64,000 nt of DNA from Bacteroidota bacterium (lineage in GTDB: Bacteria; Bacteroidota; Bacteroidia; Chitinophagales; Chitinophagaceae): assembly GCA_026391125.1 (NCBI GenBank), contig JAPLEO010000001.1, positions 1-64,000 of the forward strand, read 5' to 3'. Numbering within the stretch: position 1 is the first letter of the stretch; each line of letters starts with the position of its first letter. Shown here piece after piece: positions 45,824-55,340 of the stretch. Both the position numbers and the translations under genes were made by a program. A model generated the notes under the pieces. That model did not search any database, was not told where the DNA came from, and saw nothing but the letters and a program-made list of their open reading frames with translations.

Positions 45824-46366
45824 TTAATTGCTCCTTGCTGGACCCTTTGCTTTTGCAAATCCTTCTGGATCTGTTAATGGATTTGGAATGACCAATTCAT
45901 TCTTTCCATAAATAAATCCTGTACGATTATAGTTAGCAGGTGCAAATGTTTCACTCAAAAAGATCGCTTCTTTCGGACATGCTTCTTCACAAAGTCCACA
46001 GAAAATACAACGCAGCATATTGATCTCATATTTTGCTGCATATTTTTCTTCACGATACAAATTCTCTTCCCCAGGTAAACGCTCGGCGCCTTCCATAGTA
46101 ATTGCTTCAGCCGGACAAGCTACCGCGCAAAGTCCACACGCTGTGCAACGCTCACGACCTTCTTCATCACGATTCAAAACGTGTACGCCACGGAAAACCG
46201 GACTAAACTCACGCTTCTTTTCTGGATAACGGATCGTAGGTTGCTTCTTGAACATATGACTGAAAGTAATAGCCATACCCTTTAAAATATTGGGTATGTA
46301 CAAGCGTTCGATGAATGTCATCGGCTTGCGACTTACTTCTTGTACTCTATTAGTTAATGCCTCCAT
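45824..46366 (-). CDS. nuoI: NADH-quinone oxidoreductase subunit I
   Basis: A 180-residue iron-sulfur protein. Two [4Fe-4S] motifs are complete: C74/C77/C80/C84 in CTACGLCAVACP and C120/C123/C126/C130 in CIFCGLCEEACP. They carry electrons toward NuoB. The track start (46429) would overlap nuoH; ATG 46366 (MEALTNRVQEV) avoids the overlap and is preferred. Confidence 0.96.
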   Translation of the reverse strand: MEALTNRVQEVSRKPMTFIERLYIPNILKGMAITFSHMFKKQPTIRYPEKKREFSPVFRGVHVLNRDEEGRERCTACGLCAVACPAEAITMEGAERLPGEENLYREEKYAAKYEINMLRCIFCGLCEEACPKEAIFLSETFAPANYNRTGFIYGKNELVIPNPLTDPEGFAKAKGPARSN

Positions 46367-46403
46367 GTAATTAATCTCTTTGCTTGCAAAAATATTTTTT
46401 ATT

Positions 46404-47450
46404 CTACCCGTGATATAAGATCCATGCACCAGTTGCCAGCATATTTGCCAATGCCAATGGGATCAAACTTTTCCATCCTAAATTCATCAACTGATCATAA
46501 CGGAAGCGCGGGATAGTCCAACGAATCCACATGAATATGAAAATGAAAATCACAATTTTAATCAGCAATGCACCAACACCCACTAGTGCTGCCATATTTT
46601 GTGGTAATATTTTTTCATCGAAGAAAGGAATATCAAATCCACCAAAATAAAGCGAAGCCATGATCGCACTACTCATGATCATGTTGATATATTCAGAAAA
46701 TAAATAGAATCCTAATTTCATAGATGAATACTCTTGGTGGTATCCAAAGTTTAATTCGTTCTCTGCTTCTGGCAAATCGAATGGTGTTCTATTACACTCT
46801 GCCATGGCACAAATAAAGAATAACAAGAAACCCAAAGGTTGATACGCGATATTCCACAAATGACCAGGAGCCATTTGTTGATTTACGATCTCTCTTAAGC
46901 TTAACGTATTAGTGGTCATTAATAAAGCGATCAACGCAATGCCCATTGCTAGTTCATAACTGATAGCTTGTGATGCACCGCGCAATGCAGCCATCAAAGA
47001 AAATTTATTATTCGAAGCCCAACCTCCGATCATAATTCCATATACACCCAAACTCACAACTCCAAAAACATATAAGATTCCAATATTGATATCTGCAATT
47101 TGCAAATCAATTTCTCTACCAAATAAATGTACGGTGCTTCCCCAAGGGATCACAGCACAGGTCATTAAAGCAGCGGTCATTGCTAAGCCTGGTCCTAATA
47201 TGAACAATGCTTTATTAGAAGAGCTAGGAATGATCTCTTCTTTCATGATCAATTTTAATCCATCGGCCAAAGGTTGAAATAAACCAAACGGACCAGCTCT
47301 TTCAGGACCTGGACGATCTTGCAAAATAGCAGCCACTTTACGTTCAGCAAAAGTGGTGTAGAGCGCAATACCAAGACTCGCAAAAACGATGATGATGATC
47401 AAGATCAGTTTTTCGAGTACCAACAGCATATCTAAAGAAAGTAGTGTCAT
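46404..47450 (-). CDS. nuoH: NADH-quinone oxidoreductase subunit H
   Basis: A 348-residue membrane subunit of the quinone site. Conserved stretches include TTFAERKVAAILQDRPGPERAG near the start and AECNRTPFDLPEAENELNFGYHQEYSSMKLG in the middle. It has eight or more helices. It lies 13 bases after nuoG and 37 bases before nuoI. Confidence 0.97.
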   Translation of the reverse strand: MTLLSLDMLLVLEKLILIIIIVFASLGIALYTTFAERKVAAILQDRPGPERAGPFGLFQPLADGLKLIMKEEIIPSSSNKALFILGPGLAMTAALMTCAVIPWGSTVHLFGREIDLQIADINIGILYVFGVVSLGVYGIMIGGWASNNKFSLMAALRGASQAISYELAMGIALIALLMTTNTLSLREIVNQQMAPGHLWNIAYQPLGFLLFFICAMAECNRTPFDLPEAENELNFGYHQEYSSMKLGFYLFSEYINMIMSSAIMASLYFGGFDIPFFDEKILPQNMAALVGVGALLIKIVIFIFIFMWIRWTIPRFRYDQLMNLGWKSLIPLALANMLATGAWILYHG

Positions 47451-47463
47451 GATCTATTATCAA

Positions 47464-48561
47464 TTAGTCTTTGTTAGAATTAAAATTGTTGGAATGAGCT
47501 GGCCCTTGGATCGAACTCAAATCAATATTGGGCTGATTCACTTCACTCACCGAATGAATGTCCATCAATAGTCTAGGTGATCTTCCATGAAGTACCTTAT
47601 TGATCGTTTCATTTGGTATTGTTTGTCCAACATTTCCTGCATAGTGTCCCTGTGCAATTACAGAATGACGGTCGATCATTCTTGGTCCTTCAATCACCCA
47701 ATCGCTAGCGTGTTTCTTTTCAAACCTGCAGTCGTTACAGATCCACTCTTCAACCTCACCCCACTCATCTTTACGTGCTGTAACTCTGAATACTTCTTCT
47801 CCTCTATTCCATAAAGTTACTTTACCGCTACAAGTTGGACAATCTCTATGAGCATCCATCGGTTTTAAGAACCATACACGATTCTTGAATCGGAATGTTT
47901 TATCGGTGAGTGCGCCAACCGGACAAACATCAATCACGTTTCCAATAAAATCGTTATCTAAATTCTTCTCAATAAATGTGGCGATCTCTGAATGATCTCC
48001 GCGATCTAAAATACCATGAACACGTTTATTAGAGAGTTGATCTGCAGCAAATACACAACGGTAGCATAGTATGCAACGTGTCATGTGTAATTGAATATAT
48101 TTTCCTAGATCGTGCTTTTTAAATGTTCTGCGTTGAAACTCATAGCGCGTACCATCTTTACCATGTTCGTAGCTTAGGTCTTGCAAATGACATTCGCCTG
48201 CTTGATCACAGATCGGACAATCTAAAGGATGATTCAATAATAAAAATTCAACAATACTTGCTCTTGCGTCTACTACTTTCGGACTAGTAATATTTTTTAC
48301 TTCCATTCCATCCATCACAGTTGTTCTGCAACTAGCTACCAACTTTGGCATTGGTCGAGGATCTTTTTCAGAACCCTTGCTCACTTCCACTAAACAAGTA
48401 CGGCATTTACCACCGCTTCCTTCTAATTTGCTATAATAACACATAGCAGGAGGAGCAACATCGCCACCTATTTTACGTGCAGCATTCAGGATGGTAGTCC
48501 CAGCCGGCACTTCGATGGTGATATTATCGATGGTAACTTTAAATAATGGTGTCTCTGACAT
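47464..48561 (-). CDS. nuoG: NADH-quinone oxidoreductase subunit G, short form
   Basis: A 365-residue protein, much shorter than the about 900-residue E. coli subunit, because the molybdopterin-like C-terminal domain is absent. This is usual in Bacteroidota. Present are the N-terminal [2Fe-2S] ferredoxin site (CYYS..GSGGKCRTC...C), the His-Cys3 cluster region (DCPICDQAGECHLQDL) and the following [4Fe-4S] cysteines (RCILCYRCVFA, DVCPVGAL). An extra Cys pair occurs later (DCPTC and ICNDC). It lies downstream of a 14-base A/T-rich repeat. Confidence 0.93.
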   Translation of the reverse strand: MSETPLFKVTIDNITIEVPAGTTILNAARKIGGDVAPPAMCYYSKLEGSGGKCRTCLVEVSKGSEKDPRPMPKLVASCRTTVMDGMEVKNITSPKVVDARASIVEFLLLNHPLDCPICDQAGECHLQDLSYEHGKDGTRYEFQRRTFKKHDLGKYIQLHMTRCILCYRCVFAADQLSNKRVHGILDRGDHSEIATFIEKNLDNDFIGNVIDVCPVGALTDKTFRFKNRVWFLKPMDAHRDCPTCSGKVTLWNRGEEVFRVTARKDEWGEVEEWICNDCRFEKKHASDWVIEGPRMIDRHSVIAQGHYAGNVGQTIPNETINKVLHGRSPRLLMDIHSVSEVNQPNIDLSSIQGPAHSNNFNSNKD

Positions 48562-48564
48562 AAT

Positions 48565-48598
48565 TCAAAATTCAAAAGTCAAAATTCAAAAGTCAAAA
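48565..48598. repeat. 14-base tandem repeat upstream of nuoG
   Basis: TCAAAATTCAAAAG occurs twice (48565-48578, 48579-48592) followed by TCAAAA. A related ATTCAAAATTAAAAATTCAAAAATC stretch lies at about 52963-52989. Both are in short intergenic spaces of the nuo operon. Confidence 0.8.
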
Positions 48599-48632
48599 CT
48601 AAACTGTTGACTAATTATTTTTTATTTATTTC

Positions 48633-50012
48633 CTATACAGGCACATGAATTGGATCCGCATAATGCGCCAACCCATAATTCCTTGTTTGAGCTTCAGCAG
48701 CATGGGTAACATGCCATTCAAACTCATCTCTAAAATGGCGAATTGCAGCAGCCACTGGCCATGCTGCAGCGTCACCTAACGGACAGATCGTATTTCCTTC
48801 AATCTTGCTTTGGATATCCCATAGCAAATCGATATCACTTATTTTTCCTTCGCCTTTTTCTAAACGCAATAATAATTTTTCCATCCAACCAGTCCCTTCT
48901 CTACAAGGAGAACACTGACCGCAACTTTCGTGGCGATAGAATCTGGCTAATGAATACGTATTTCTTACCACACACTGGTCTTCATCTAACACAATGAATC
49001 CACCAGAACCCATCATCGAACCTGTTGCAAATCCACCATCACTCAAACTTTCATAGTTCATGTAACGGGTTTCGCCTTTTGCAGTTTTCAATAAAAGATT
49101 TGCTGGAAGAATTGGTACAGATGATCCGCCAGGGATACAGGCTTTTAACCTTTTTCCGTTTGCGATACCACCACAATATTCGTCGCTATAAATAAATTCT
49201 TCTACAGAGATGGTCATATCAATTTCGTAAACGCCAGGTTTATTGATATTACCACATGCAGAAATTAATTTTGTTCCAGTTGATTTACCAACTCCAATTT
49301 TCGCATACTCTTCTCCACCCTCATTAATGATGGGAACTACAGCTGCTAAGGTTTCTACGTTGTTTACCACTGTTGGTCTGCCCCAAGCACCTTTGATCGC
49401 AGGGAAGGGAGGTTTGATACGTGGATTACCACGCTTACCTTCTAATGATTCAATGAGTGCAGTTTCTTCACCACAGATATAGGCACCTGCGCCACGTTGT
49501 ACATAGATCTCGCAATCGAATCCAGTACCTAATATATTTTTTCCTAAAAATCCATTTGCTTTTGCTTCGGCAATGGCTTGTTCCAAAATGTCTGGGATCC
49601 AAGCATATTCACCGCGGATATAGATATAAGTAGCATGACTTCCTAAAGCATAAGAAGCAACGATCAATCCTTCAATTAATAAGTGTGGAATAAATTCCAT
49701 CAAGTAACGATCCTTGAAAGTTCCAGGCTCACTTTCATCTGCATTACAAACCAAGTGACGTGGAACGCCTTCTGGTTTTGCAATAAAGCTCCATTTCATA
49801 CCTGCAGGGAATCCAGCGCCACCTCTACCACGAAGACCACTCTTCTTCACTTCTTCCACGATCTCTTCCTGAGTCATGGTTTTCAGGGCCTTCTCAACGC
49901 TGCGATATCCACCTTCACGGCGATACACATCGAAATAACGAATTCCTTCCACGTGTGCTTTTTCTAATAATAATTTTCTTCCCATTGTATTCAATTGCGT
50001 GGCTTTCGCCAT
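48633..50012 (-). CDS. nuoF: NADH-quinone oxidoreductase subunit F
   Basis: A protein of about 459 residues. The FMN/NADH site GRGGAGFPAG (about residues 62-71) and the [4Fe-4S] site ESCGQCSPCREG with a later Cys are intact. It accepts electrons from NADH. The track start (50072) overlaps nuoE; ATG 50012 (MAKATQLNTMG) avoids this and is preferred. Confidence 0.96.
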   Translation of the reverse strand: MAKATQLNTMGRKLLLEKAHVEGIRYFDVYRREGGYRSVEKALKTMTQEEIVEEVKKSGLRGRGGAGFPAGMKWSFIAKPEGVPRHLVCNADESEPGTFKDRYLMEFIPHLLIEGLIVASYALGSHATYIYIRGEYAWIPDILEQAIAEAKANGFLGKNILGTGFDCEIYVQRGAGAYICGEETALIESLEGKRGNPRIKPPFPAIKGAWGRPTVVNNVETLAAVVPIINEGGEEYAKIGVGKSTGTKLISACGNINKPGVYEIDMTISVEEFIYSDEYCGGIANGKRLKACIPGGSSVPILPANLLLKTAKGETRYMNYESLSDGGFATGSMMGSGGFIVLDEDQCVVRNTYSLARFYRHESCGQCSPCREGTGWMEKLLLRLEKGEGKISDIDLLWDIQSKIEGNTICPLGDAAAWPVAAAIRHFRDEFEWHVTHAAEAQTRNYGLAHYADPIHVPV

Positions 50013-50034
50013 TCGTTGATTTAAATATTTTCTA

Positions 50035-50535
50035 CTAATTATTGGCAGCTGCAGCGGCTCTGCATTCTGCAATAATTGCGTCCACTTTTTCTTTTGTTAA
50101 ATGCTCACGATAATGTTTACCCAACTGCATCATCGGTGCATAACCACAAGCACCAAGGCACTCGGCGGTTTTTAAAGTAAACAAACCATCAGCAGTTGTT
50201 TCACCAGCTTTGATCCCTAGTGTTTGACTGATATAGGCGATGATATTATCACTACCATTTAACATACATGGACCAGTCTGACAAACTTCAAACACATATT
50301 TTCCTACTGGCTTAGTATTATACATGCTATAGAAAGTAGCCACTTCATACACTTCGATAGGCTCGATCTGTAAGAGTGATGCCACATAATCCATTGTTTC
50401 AGCGCTTAACCATCCACCAAAATTGTCTTGCGCTAAATGCAATAAAGGCAAGAGTGCACTCTTCTGCTTTCCGTCTGGATAGCGAGCGATGATCTCTTTA
50501 ACCTTTGCTAGTTTTTCTTCTGAAAATTGTACCAT
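50035..50535 (-). CDS. nuoE: NADH-quinone oxidoreductase subunit E
   Basis: A 166-residue thioredoxin-like [2Fe-2S] subunit. Cluster ligands are C85, C90, C126 and C130 (CQTGPC, CLGAC). It passes electrons in the peripheral arm. The track start is a TTG at 50544; the ATG at 50535 (MVQFSEEKL) is preferred. It lies 35 bases after nuoD. Confidence 0.96.
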   Translation of the reverse strand: MVQFSEEKLAKVKEIIARYPDGKQKSALLPLLHLAQDNFGGWLSAETMDYVASLLQIEPIEVYEVATFYSMYNTKPVGKYVFEVCQTGPCMLNGSDNIIAYISQTLGIKAGETTADGLFTLKTAECLGACGYAPMMQLGKHYREHLTKEKVDAIIAECRAAAAANN

Positions 50536-50570
50536 ATCAATCAATCATTTTCAATAAATCAATTCTGTTT

Positions 50571-51803
50571 CTACGCATCCAACTCACCTGCGATCAAATT
50601 CAAACTACTCATTACTACAATCGCATCGCTCAACATACCACCAACAACTAATTCAGGATATGCTTGATAATAAATAAAGGATGGTCTACGGAAGTGCAAA
50701 CGAAATGGTGTTCTTCCGCCATCGCTTACTAAATAAAATCCTAACTCACCATTACCAGCTTCAATAGAATGATACACTTCGCCTTTAGGCATATCAATCT
50801 CTCCCATTACAATTTTGAAATGCCAGATGAGCGATTCCATTTTTGTATAAACGTCTTCTTTAACAGGCAGGTAATATTCAGGAACATCTGCATGAAACAC
50901 TTCTGCTTCTGCACCTTTGAATTCTTGTACTTTTTTATAGGCTTGGTTAAGAATGCTCAAGCTCTGCCACATTTCTTCGTTACGTACTAAGAAACGATCG
51001 TAACTATCACCAGTTTTTCCAACTGGAACTTTAAAATCAAAATCTTCGTAACTGCTATACGGACTATGAACTCGCACATCATAATCAACACCAGCGGCGC
51101 GTAAATTCGGACCAGTAAAGCCATAATTCAAAGCGCGTTCAGCACTGATCGGACCCGTACCAATAGTACGTTCCATGAAAATTCTGTTACGTGTAAATAG
51201 GTTTTCTAATTCACGCAATGCAGCAGGATATTCTTTTAAGAATTTCTCGAGTTTCGTAAACGCTGTATTTGTGAAATTCCTTTCAAAGCCGCCAATACGC
51301 CCAATATTAGTAGTAAGACGGGACCCACATATTTCTTCATATATTTCATAAATTAATTCGCGGTATTGCATGATGTACATGAACCCAGTATAAGCACCGG
51401 TATCTACACCCATGATAGAATTACAGATCAAGTGATCAGAGATCCTTGATAATTCCATAATGATGATACGCAGATAGTCAACACGTTTAGGCGTTTGAAC
51501 TCCTAATAATTTTTCGCAGGTCAAATGCCAGCCCATATTATTCAAAGGACTACTGCAATAATTCAAGCGATCTGTAATCGTAGTAATTTGATACAGTGGT
51601 CTGCGCTCAGCCAGTTTCTCAAATGCACGGTGGATATAACCCACTGTTTGTTCTGTAGAAACAATTTGCTCACCATCTAATTCCATGATATTTTGAAACA
51701 CACCGTGTGTAGCAGGGTGGGTTGGACCAACGTTCAATGTAGTGGTCTGTTTCTCAATGGAACCTTCAGGTAATTTAATATGGTGTTGATGATGTTCTGT
51801 CAT
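50571..51803 (-). CDS. nuoD: NADH-quinone oxidoreductase subunit D
   Basis: A protein of about 410 residues, the 49 kDa-type subunit that forms the quinone site with NuoB and NuoH. Conserved GPTHPATHGVF and the C-terminal half (SDGGRTPFRLHFRRPSF, then GGMLSDAIVVMSSLNL) are present. The track start is a TTG; ATG 51803 (MTEHHQHH) is preferred. It has a His-rich N-terminus. Confidence 0.97.
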   Translation of the reverse strand: MTEHHQHHIKLPEGSIEKQTTTLNVGPTHPATHGVFQNIMELDGEQIVSTEQTVGYIHRAFEKLAERRPLYQITTITDRLNYCSSPLNNMGWHLTCEKLLGVQTPKRVDYLRIIIMELSRISDHLICNSIMGVDTGAYTGFMYIMQYRELIYEIYEEICGSRLTTNIGRIGGFERNFTNTAFTKLEKFLKEYPAALRELENLFTRNRIFMERTIGTGPISAERALNYGFTGPNLRAAGVDYDVRVHSPYSSYEDFDFKVPVGKTGDSYDRFLVRNEEMWQSLSILNQAYKKVQEFKGAEAEVFHADVPEYYLPVKEDVYTKMESLIWHFKIVMGEIDMPKGEVYHSIEAGNGELGFYLVSDGGRTPFRLHFRRPSFIYYQAYPELVVGGMLSDAIVVMSSLNLIAGELDA

Positions 51804-51849
51804 ATCCAAACCCCTAGGGGCTTATTTATTTTAATTAATCAGCTTTCTA

Positions 51850-52356
51850 TTAACCTCTACCAAACATCTGATCGTCTTTATCGATACGTGTTCTTTCTTC
51901 TAAAGGATATTCTTTTCTTAAAGGGAAATAATCCATTTCGTCTACGTTCAATATACGTTTCAGGTTTTCGTGACCAACAAAGTTCACTCCAAAAAAATCG
52001 TAGGTTTCTCTTTCCATCCAATTGGCTGCAGAGAATAATTTGCTAGCAGTAAATACATCTGGAGTATTGATGTCTGAATACACGGTAAAGCGAATTCTAA
52101 CATTGTCTCTCAAATTGTGTAAGTGATACACCACTGCTAATTCGCGACCAGGTTTATCTGGATAATTCACAGCAGTAAGATCTGTCATAAATTGAAAATT
52201 CAGATCTGCCTCGTCGAATAAAAATTGTAACACTTTCAGGTTCTGATCCTTTGGTGCTTCAAAACTGAGCATGCCATAAGGCGATTCAAAATTGGAAACA
52301 AGGTCTCCAAATTTTTCAGTTAGTCTTTGTTGAATATGTTCTTGTGTTAATACCAT
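51850..52356 (-). CDS. nuoC: NADH-quinone oxidoreductase subunit C
   Basis: A 168-residue protein of the 30 kDa subunit family. The signature ERETYDFFGVNFVGHENLKRI is present. It lies 10 bases downstream of nuoB and 46 bases before nuoD. Confidence 0.95.
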   Translation of the reverse strand: MVLTQEHIQQRLTEKFGDLVSNFESPYGMLSFEAPKDQNLKVLQFLFDEADLNFQFMTDLTAVNYPDKPGRELAVVYHLHNLRDNVRIRFTVYSDINTPDVFTASKLFSAANWMERETYDFFGVNFVGHENLKRILNVDEMDYFPLRKEYPLEERTRIDKDDQMFGRG

Positions 52357-52366
52357 TTCGTTTTTA

Positions 52367-52957
52367 TTATTCTATTCCGTAACTATTCATCAACGCTTTG
52401 TATTGATCGCTATTTCTTCTTCTGATACTTTCCTGCCCAACTAGTTCTTGCACTTTCATAAAACCGTCGAGGACTGCTTCCGGACGTGGAGGGCAGCCAG
52501 GAATATATACGTCAACTGGAATTACTTGGTCAATGCCTTGTAGTACACTATATGTATCAAAAATACCACCGCTGCTGGCGCAAGCACCCATGGCAATTAC
52601 CCAACGAGGTTCGGCCATTTGAAGGTATACCTGACGAACAACTGGTCCCATTTTCTTAGAAATGGTTCCCATTACCATCAACAGATCGCACTGACGGGGA
52701 GAGAAACCAACCCTTTCAGCACCAAAACGTGCTAGATCGTAGTGCGATGCCATCGTTGCCATAAACTCGATCCCACAACATGAGGTTGCGAATGGCAAAG
52801 GCCATAATGAATTTTTCCTTGCTAATCCAACCACATCGCTCAAGCGAGCAGAGAAAAAGCCTTCTCCAGCATAGCCTTCCGGTGCTTCTGCCATAGAAAC
52901 AGCAGTTGCAATTTTGGTTTCTGTTGGATGAATATTAAATCGTACTGGACGTGACAT
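52367..52957 (-). CDS. nuoB: NADH-quinone oxidoreductase subunit B
   Basis: A 196-residue subunit carrying cluster N2, the terminal [4Fe-4S]. Ligands: tandem C60-C61 (TSCCGIEFMAT), C126 in GACASSGG and C155 in PGCPPRPE, all present. It lies 44 bases after nuoA. Confidence 0.97.
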   Translation of the reverse strand: MSRPVRFNIHPTETKIATAVSMAEAPEGYAGEGFFSARLSDVVGLARKNSLWPLPFATSCCGIEFMATMASHYDLARFGAERVGFSPRQCDLLMVMGTISKKMGPVVRQVYLQMAEPRWVIAMGACASSGGIFDTYSVLQGIDQVIPVDVYIPGCPPRPEAVLDGFMKVQELVGQESIRRRNSDQYKALMNSYGIE

Positions 52958-53001
52958 AAATAATTCAAAATTAAAAATTCAAAAATCAAAAGGGCATCAC
53001 C

Positions 53002-53412
53002 CTAGTCTTCCCACTTTAAAGCTCCTTTCTTGATGATATAGATAAACCCTACTAGAAAAAAGCCAACGAACATGAGCAATGCACTGAATCCAGCCCATCC
53101 CAGTTCTCTAAAGTTTACCGCATATGGATAAAAGAAAATCACTTCAACGTCAAACAGCACAAAAAGGATCGCCACCAGAAAATACTTGATAGCCATTGGT
53201 TGGCGAGCATTTCCGTGGGTTTCGATTCCACTTGTAAAGTTTTCTAATTTGTCTGCAGTTTTGCGCTTAGGTCCAACCCAAGCTGAAAGTCCAATCATGA
53301 AGGCTACAAAGCCAGCTGCGAAGATCAATTGGATCCCGATAGGGAGGTAATTTGCTGCAGAATTTGATTCATTAACATCTAATAAAAAAGAAATCCAACT
53401 CATGAGAAGCAT
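53002..53412 (-). CDS. nuoA: NADH-quinone oxidoreductase subunit A
   Basis: A 136-residue subunit with three helices. The conserved loop (TSGIETHGNARQPMAIKYFLVAILFVLFDVEVIFFYPYA) is present. It is the first gene of the operon and is preceded by a -7 element at 53424-53431. Two in-frame ATGs (53412, 53403) are both possible starts. Confidence 0.94.
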   Translation of the reverse strand: MLLMSWISFLLDVNESNSAANYLPIGIQLIFAAGFVAFMIGLSAWVGPKRKTADKLENFTSGIETHGNARQPMAIKYFLVAILFVLFDVEVIFFYPYAVNFRELGWAGFSALLMFVGFFLVGFIYIIKKGALKWED

Positions 53413-53423
53413 TTAAATTCATG

Positions 53424-53431
53424 CAAAAATA
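53424..53431 (-). promoter_or_regulatory. Bacteroidota -7 element (TATTTTTG) for the nuo operon
   Basis: On the minus strand TATTTTTG fits TAnnTTTG, 11 bases before ATG 53412. It implies a very short leader for the whole nuo operon. No -33 TTG was seen at the 19-base spacing. Confidence 0.45.
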
Positions 53432-53448
53432 AGCCTGTATTAGATATA

Positions 53449-53476
53449 AAAGAAAAACTCCCCAAAATAGGGGAGC
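53449..53476 (-). terminator. Terminator of the PstS-like/TPR operon
   Basis: CTCCCC-AAAATA-GGGGAG hairpin (53458-53475), read on the minus strand into GTTTTTCTTTT. It separates the TPR gene from the nuo promoter. Confidence 0.75.
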
Positions 53477-53537
53477 ATTTCTTTTATAATTCTATTGAAT
53501 AGGACAGAAATATTGCTATTTAAGTCTCTTTTCATTG

Positions 53538-55316
53538 CTATTTACCTTTGGGTTTTGTATAGTAGTCAATATTTTTTTGAAGTTCCGTTTTGACCCCTAC
53601 TGCAAACTTGTTATTGTCGTCTGCGGGGTCTGGATATTTTTGTAACATACTATCAGTAACGGCTAATCCTTTTTGGCATAAGTCTATGAACTGATCAACA
53701 ATTGGAGTTCTAATACCATCGCTTTTCACTTTAAAATCAGGGCTTTTCTTGAGGCTATTCGTTTTGCTGATATAAAAGAGGATAATGTAATATTCATTTA
53801 AGAAAATATCTTTTTTATATTTTTCTTTATTTATAGCTTCATAAACTGAATCTACATATTGTAAATATTCCACTCCTTTACCGGTTGTAGTATCTGGGTC
53901 AGAAGCAATGGCCGCCTTTTTATAAAAGCTATAGGGTTGTGGTTTATCAGGATAAGCAGCCATATATTTTTTTGCCAATTCAATTGTCTGAGGAATATCT
54001 TTTGCATTTAAAGCGGCACTGGTTAAACGATAATAATCGCCTTCGCCCATTACACCACCTTTAAACTCAACCACTTTTTTCATCCAGAACAACTGCTCTT
54101 TGTACATTTTAGCCTTACCATAAATATCAGCAGCCTGATTCATATAGTTCAACTGATTTACTTTAGAAGTATCGTTTCCAATAGCTTGTTCTAAGTAACC
54201 AACAGTTTGTGCTTCATTTCCTGGGAATTTAGATAACAATTTCACTGCCAATTCATAATCAGGTGATTGTATATCCAATTTTGCATTGAAGAATTTCACC
54301 ACATTATCTCTAGCAGCAACAGAGTCGCCCAAACGATCGTAGTTATATGCATATAATAAGCTCAAACGAGGTACAGCAGCCAATCCAGCAGATGCTTCGA
54401 TTTCTTTTGCTTTAGCTAAAGACTCACTATATTTACCAGCTCTGAACAAATATTCTGCATAGAAGAAATCATTCAAAGGATCTTTATCAGCATACTTTAA
54501 GAAGTCATCTAAATATCCTTTTGCTTTAGCCACATCTCTATTTGCATAGTAGTTGAACAATTCCAAATATGGAGGTGGAAATGCAGGCTCAGCTTGAATG
54601 GCACCGTTAAAGAAAAGTTCGAGAGACTCTTTGTTATTCTGACTTTGATAGATCTTACCAGTACGCCATTTTGCTCTACCACTCTTCGTATCGCGAAGAT
54701 CAGCTTCTTGGAAAGCTTTAACAGCTTCACCACCATTCTCACCACCTAATTTCAAATAACAAACACCCATATTGAAATAGATATCTGGGTTATTAAGATC
54801 GATAGTTGCGGCTTGCTTTAATTTTTCAATCGCATATAATGGATCACCAACGGTAGAACCACCAATTGCGTTTGCCATACCAATTGCATTAAGTATTGCT
54901 GCGCTTGGCTTTCCTTTATTTTTCCCTTTAGTTTCTGTAGTAGTAGTGATTGCTTGCTCAAACTTCTGTTTTGCAGCATTCAAATTATTGCCATCAAGGA
55001 TATCCAGTGTACCCTGACCAACCCAAATCAATGGGTCATTCACACCATCCTGCAAAGCCTTTTGAAACAAAGCTCTAGCAGCACTAACACCGTCTTTGGT
55101 TAAAACCTCACGATTCTTTGCAATTAAAGCCATACCAAGCCAATAAATCGCTTGTGGATCTTTAGGATTTGCATCATAAGCCTTCTGTAGCACAGCTTTA
55201 GCACTGTTGTTTTTGTATACGGCCTGTAACAATTTAACACCCTCCTGAACGGATTGTGCCATTGCACACTGAACTATAAACAGTGTTACTAACATCATCG
55301 AAGCGATCTTCTTCAT
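53538..55316 (-). CDS. Secreted large TPR protein
   Basis: A 592-residue protein with a signal peptide (about 1-20, CAMAQ) and TPR-like helix pairs throughout (for example DPQAIYWLGMALIAK, NPDIYFNMGVCYLKLGG). The periodicity of 33-36 residues is clear in the first half. A large periplasmic scaffold is likely. It lies 24 bases downstream of the PstS-like gene and ends with its own terminator. Confidence 0.85.
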   Translation of the reverse strand: MKKIASMMLVTLFIVQCAMAQSVQEGVKLLQAVYKNNSAKAVLQKAYDANPKDPQAIYWLGMALIAKNREVLTKDGVSAARALFQKALQDGVNDPLIWVGQGTLDILDGNNLNAAKQKFEQAITTTTETKGKNKGKPSAAILNAIGMANAIGGSTVGDPLYAIEKLKQAATIDLNNPDIYFNMGVCYLKLGGENGGEAVKAFQEADLRDTKSGRAKWRTGKIYQSQNNKESLELFFNGAIQAEPAFPPPYLELFNYYANRDVAKAKGYLDDFLKYADKDPLNDFFYAEYLFRAGKYSESLAKAKEIEASAGLAAVPRLSLLYAYNYDRLGDSVAARDNVVKFFNAKLDIQSPDYELAVKLLSKFPGNEAQTVGYLEQAIGNDTSKVNQLNYMNQAADIYGKAKMYKEQLFWMKKVVEFKGGVMGEGDYYRLTSAALNAKDIPQTIELAKKYMAAYPDKPQPYSFYKKAAIASDPDTTTGKGVEYLQYVDSVYEAINKEKYKKDIFLNEYYIILFYISKTNSLKKSPDFKVKSDGIRTPIVDQFIDLCQKGLAVTDSMLQKYPDPADDNNKFAVGVKTELQKNIDYYTKPKGK

Positions 55317-55340
55317 TGGTCGAATTTTATAATTGTTGCT

